DNA of 18,898 nt from Roseimaritima sp. (GTDB lineage: Bacteria > Planctomycetota > Planctomycetia > Pirellulales > Pirellulaceae): positions 1 through 18,898 of the forward strand of contig SLFV01000357.1 of the NCBI GenBank assembly GCA_007124075.1, given 5' to 3'. Under the pieces are notes generated by a model. It did no database searches and was not told the DNA's origin. It was given only the letters and a program-made list of their open reading frames with translations. A program made the translations under genes and the position numbers. Positions 13,186 to 18,898 of the stretch are shown one piece after another (within the stretch, counting starts at the first letter, position 1; each line of letters starts with the position of its first letter).

Positions 13186-14730
13186 ATGCCCGACCATTAC
13201 GCTTCACCGCTTTGCAGATTTCCAGCCTCACAAACCATTTTTTCACGTTGGGTACGGTTGCTGTCTTTCAGTCTGATAGCGATGGTTTCCGCCCTCGGAA
13301 ATTTTGTCTCCGCCGATCAACGCCCCAACGTCGTGGTGATTATCTGCGACGACATTCGCTGGGATGCGCTTTCCTGCGCGGGCCATCCACATCTGAAAAC
13401 CCCGAATATCGATCAACTGGCGACTGAAGGGATTTTTTTTGACAACATGTTCTGCACGACCAGTTTATGTTCCCCAAGTCGCGGGTCGATAATCAGCGGG
13501 CTGTATGCCCATGCCCACGGCGTGACGGATAACTTTACGGAGTACCCCGCTAACCTGCAGAGCTTTCCGCTACAGCTCCAGGCCGAGGGCTACGCGACCG
13601 CCTACCTGGGCAAATGGCATATGGGCGAAGAGAACGATGATCCGCGACCCGGTTTCGATTACTTCGTAACCCACAAAGGGCAAGGGAAATATTTTGACAC
13701 CGAGTTCAACTTTCACGGTCGCGATCGACGCGTGGTCCCGGGGTACTACACCACCGTCGTTACCGACATGGCGGAGCAATGGATCAAACAACAGTCGGAG
13801 GATAAGCCCTACCTATTGATGTTGGGGCACAAGGCACCCCACAGTTTTTATATCCCTGAACCAAAGTACGAAAGCACCTATGACGACGTAGAAATCAACT
13901 ACCCTCACTCCGCTTTTCGGCTGGACGACAAGCCTGACTGGATTCGGCAGCGGTTGCCTACCTGGCATGGGATCTACGGGCCGCTGTTTGACTACCGCAA
14001 AAACTTTCCCAACGACAAAGCCGACGGAGTGTTGGATTTTGCACAAATGGTGCGAAGCTACTGGGGAACCATCCTTTCGGTCGACGACAGTGTGGCGAGG
14101 TTGGTCGATCTGCTGCGTCAGCGGGGCGAGCTGGACAATACCGTGATTGTGTTTATGGGGGACAACGGGATTTTGGAGGGAGAGCATGGTATGGTTGATA
14201 AGCGAACCGCACACGAGGCCAGCATGCGGATCCCAATGATCATTCGTTACCCTGAGCTAGAACCACAGGGAAACAAGCGGATCGCGCAGCAGGTTTTGAC
14301 GGTGGACGTTGCCCCCACGATTCTGGAATTGTGTAACGCGAAATCGCTGGAGAACATTCACGGCCAATCGGTTTGCAGCATTGTCAAAGATAGTAATGCA
14401 CCATGGCGCAATGCGTGGATGTATCACTACAACTACGAAAAACAGTTTCCCTACACCCCCAACGTTCGCGCCATCCGCACGGACCGATGGAAATACATCC
14501 GTTACCCGCATGGCGACGGAAAGCCTGATCGCCACATGGCCGAGCTGTACGATTTGGAAAACGACCCCGGCGAATTAACCAACCTGATCAGCGACCCCGC
14601 ACACCAGGACCTTGTTGTTGAACTTGCGCAGCGTCTGCAAGGACTATTGCTGGAAACCGGGATCGAAAAAGACACAATGCCGATCGATGCGGGAATTGGA
14701 ACCGAATTGCCCGACGAATCTATTCGCTAA
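13186..14730 (+). CDS. Secreted sulfatase, formylglycine type (GlcNAc-6-sulfatase/mucin sulfatase-like)
   Basis: The protein has 514 residues. The N-terminus has a membrane-spanning signal ([19 protein letters not shown], cleavage near residue 43), so the enzyme is exported. The sulfatase signature CSPSR (95-99) is intact, so C95 should be converted to formylglycine by a maturase. Calcium ligands are D55-D56 (IICDDIRWD) and D326-N327 (MGDNG), and the K-x-H pair lies in LGKWHMG (K143, H145). [20 protein letters not shown] followed by HGVTDN resembles sulfatases acting on GlcNAc-6-sulfate or mucin glycans, but the substrate is only a guess. The C-terminal subdomain ([23 protein letters not shown]) is complete. 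ATG 13186 lacks a clear ribosome binding site. A bulged hairpin (GAGAGG/CCTCTC, 14742-14764) follows the stop. Confidence 0.93.
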   Translation: MPDHYASPLCRFPASQTIFSRWVRLLSFSLIAMVSALGNFVSADQRPNVVVIICDDIRWDALSCAGHPHLKTPNIDQLATEGIFFDNMFCTTSLCSPSRGSIISGLYAHAHGVTDNFTEYPANLQSFPLQLQAEGYATAYLGKWHMGEENDDPRPGFDYFVTHKGQGKYFDTEFNFHGRDRRVVPGYYTTVVTDMAEQWIKQQSEDKPYLLMLGHKAPHSFYIPEPKYESTYDDVEINYPHSAFRLDDKPDWIRQRLPTWHGIYGPLFDYRKNFPNDKADGVLDFAQMVRSYWGTILSVDDSVARLVDLLRQRGELDNTVIVFMGDNGILEGEHGMVDKRTAHEASMRIPMIIRYPELEPQGNKRIAQQVLTVDVAPTILELCNAKSLENIHGQSVCSIVKDSNAPWRNAWMYHYNYEKQFPYTPNVRAIRTDRWKYIRYPHGDGKPDRHMAELYDLENDPGELTNLISDPAHQDLVVELAQRLQGLLLETGIEKDTMPIDAGIGTELPDESIR

Positions 14731-15049
14731 GGCGAGCGGCAGAGAGGAAGATACTAGGCCTCTCCGCACCCTTTCCCAGCTACCTGCTGCTGCGCAGCTT
14801 CAGATGAGGGATCATTGAATCGGCTGCTTGCCCAGTTTTTTCTCGCGCGAAGGGCAATATGCCACTGGGTCGCTTGTATACTGAACGGTTTGAGTTTTGA
14901 TACAGGTGGTTCGAATCCGTTGTTTGATAGTGAGAAAGATGCTGTTCAGGAACGTCCAATCAATAGCAGGCGAGTTTGCTTTTCCGTTTTCCAGGTCCAA
15001 CCTGCCGATTCCCGCCTCGCGCGGCCGGGGTATAAACGCAAGAAAGACG
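14731..15049. other. Gap between sulfatase genes, 319 bases
   Basis: The gap holds the hairpin GAGAGG/CCTCTC (14742-14747, 14759-14764), which has no T run after it, and TATACT at 14877-14882, a possible -10 box. The frame of the next gene is open through 14897 (TTG) and 14939 (ATG), so part of this stretch may be translated if an upstream start is used. Confidence 0.4.
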
Positions 15050-17887
<2,838 letters not shown>

Positions 17888-17954
17888 GCCAACCGAGGCC
17901 CTGCCGGTTCGCTGCTGCAAACGTGTCCCCCCTACCGAAATCCTTGGTTTGCTC

Positions 17955-17984
17955 TTGCTGGCAACCGAATGGTTTTTCTATGCT
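17955..17984 (+). promoter_or_regulatory. Possible sigma-70-like promoter for the OmpA-type gene
   Basis: TTGCTG (17955-17960) and TATGCT (17979-17984) are separated by 18 bases and lie about 40 bases before the preferred start. The match to consensus is moderate, and planctomycete promoters are not well defined. Confidence 0.25.
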
Positions 17985-18023
17985 TCCCCGGTCATGATCG
18001 TTTTGACAGGGAGCAAGCTGGCA

Positions 18024-18893
18024 ATGAAGTATTGGAAACCGCGCACCGGTTGGCTGACCGACGGACTCCGTTGGCGCATGCCATTGGTGATAACGGTTGC
18101 CTTGACGGGTGTGTTGTGTGTTTCGGGATGTACACAAAACCCGTACCTTGCCGGTCCCAACGCGTGGCAGACCCAGCCCCAAATCGCGACAGATCCCAAC
18201 CAAGCGAAACTTACCGAGTTGCAACGCCGGGTCCAACTGCTGGACGATAATAACCGGCAACTGCACACGCAGATCGCGCAGGCTGAACAGCAGACGCAGG
18301 TTTACCGCGACGAGTTGGCTTTGGTACGATCGCAGTTATCCGAAACCGCTGGCGAACTGGAACGGTCGCGATTGGCCGCAGTGGAAGCCGAGCAACAATT
18401 TCGAGGCTTGAAAGCTTCGACACAAAAACGAGGCGGGGCAACGATTACGCCTAACACCAATTTGCAGGCGTTGGCCCGTGGACTGAACGTGGGAAAGTTG
18501 TCGGTGATTCCTGACGGAGATGTATTGCGGATTGTGCTGCCGGGCGATCAGCTTTTTCAGCCCAACACGCACCATCTACAACCGCAGGGTGCAAATCTGT
18601 TGGATCCTGTGATCGCGGCGATTCGATCGACATTTCCAAAGCAGCGCATTGGAATCGAAGGTCACGGTGACGGTGGACCGATGACCGGGGGCCAGTACAG
18701 CGGAACCCACCAATTGACATCGGCACAAGCCGTTGCCGTATTGGAAATGTTGACCGCGCGCGGTGGGTTGCCACCTCACCAATTCTTCACCATGGCAATG
18801 GGTGCCGCCACGCCACGTTACGACAACAGCAGTGCTGGCGGTCGATCCGCCAATCGCAGAATCGAGCTGGTGATTTATCCCGAGACGTTCTAG
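18024..18893 (+). CDS. OmpA-family outer-membrane lipoprotein with coiled coil
   Basis: The protein has 289 residues. A signal peptide (MPLVITVALTGVLCVSG) ends in the lipobox VSGC with the lipid-bearing C36, so it should be anchored by lipid, probably in the outer membrane. Residues about 60-130 are a heptad-like, Gln- and Glu-rich coiled coil (LTELQRRVQLLDDNNRQL and on). Residues about 158-289 form an OmpA C-terminal domain that binds peptidoglycan: IEGHGDGG (211-218, in place of the common GHTD), LTSAQAVAVLEML (231-243) and GRSANRRIELVI (273-284). The architecture matches tethers between outer membrane and cell wall. ATG 18024 is chosen over the open frame from 17865 because it places the signal peptide normally and has GGGAG upstream. 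Planctomycetes are now known to have peptidoglycan, which fits. Confidence 0.9.
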   Translation: MKYWKPRTGWLTDGLRWRMPLVITVALTGVLCVSGCTQNPYLAGPNAWQTQPQIATDPNQAKLTELQRRVQLLDDNNRQLHTQIAQAEQQTQVYRDELALVRSQLSETAGELERSRLAAVEAEQQFRGLKASTQKRGGATITPNTNLQALARGLNVGKLSVIPDGDVLRIVLPGDQLFQPNTHHLQPQGANLLDPVIAAIRSTFPKQRIGIEGHGDGGPMTGGQYSGTHQLTSAQAVAVLEMLTARGGLPPHQFFTMAMGAATPRYDNSSAGGRSANRRIELVIYPETF

Positions 18894-18898
18894 GGAAC

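Noticed and set aside
14905..14925. GGTTCGAATCC, like a tRNA T arm, before the double sulfatase
   Set aside because: No acceptor, D or anticodon arms can be drawn around it, and the T stem would need several G-U pairs.

Overview
The window looks like chromosomal DNA of a marine-type planctomycete, most likely the Pirellulaceae (Rhodopirellula and relatives). This rests on the protein families: a planctomycete-type tyrosine integrase, an orphan ECF sigma factor, a DUF1573 secreted protein, three sulfatase modules, and few strong Shine-Dalgarno sites. The placement is by recognition, not by database search.

Layout. Bases 1-581 are the edge of an integrated element. The 5' end of a tyrosine integrase gene (leftward, cut by the window edge) lies 198 bp downstream of a tRNA-Arg(CCG) gene on the same strand, and the gap holds a run of hairpins and repeated GTGCC motifs. 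Bases 945-2963 carry an ECF sigma factor and a secreted three-module DUF1573 protein. The 402-bp gap between these two genes holds terminator-like structures in both directions. Bases 3042-9369 are a metabolic block. It has a leftward YggS-type PLP-homeostasis gene and a divergent rightward set: a phosphoglycerate-mutase-like protein of the proposed homoserine kinase type, an aspartokinase with four ACT domains, and a siroheme sulfite/nitrite reductase whose N-terminus resembles a PSP1 domain. The last two overlap by one base. After a 509-bp gap comes a ribbon-helix-helix protein (9879-10541).

Bases 10719-12865 are a leftward two-gene polysaccharide unit (NodB deacetylase, then GT4 glycosyltransferase, joined by an ATGA overlap). 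Divergent from it lie two secreted sulfatase genes, the second a natural fusion of two different sulfatases. An OmpA-type lipoprotein closes the window.

How the parts may work together. The kinase-like protein, aspartokinase and sulfite reductase would join aspartate-family amino-acid synthesis (threonine, methionine, lysine) to sulfide supply (cysteine, methionine). The deacetylase, glycosyltransferase and sulfatases suggest making one polysaccharide and stripping sulfate from others. I see no defence system, CRISPR array or insertion sequence. The points most worth a second look are the PSP1-like/sulfite reductase fusion, the double sulfatase with a noncanonical first active site, and the hairpin-rich integrase-tRNA gap.
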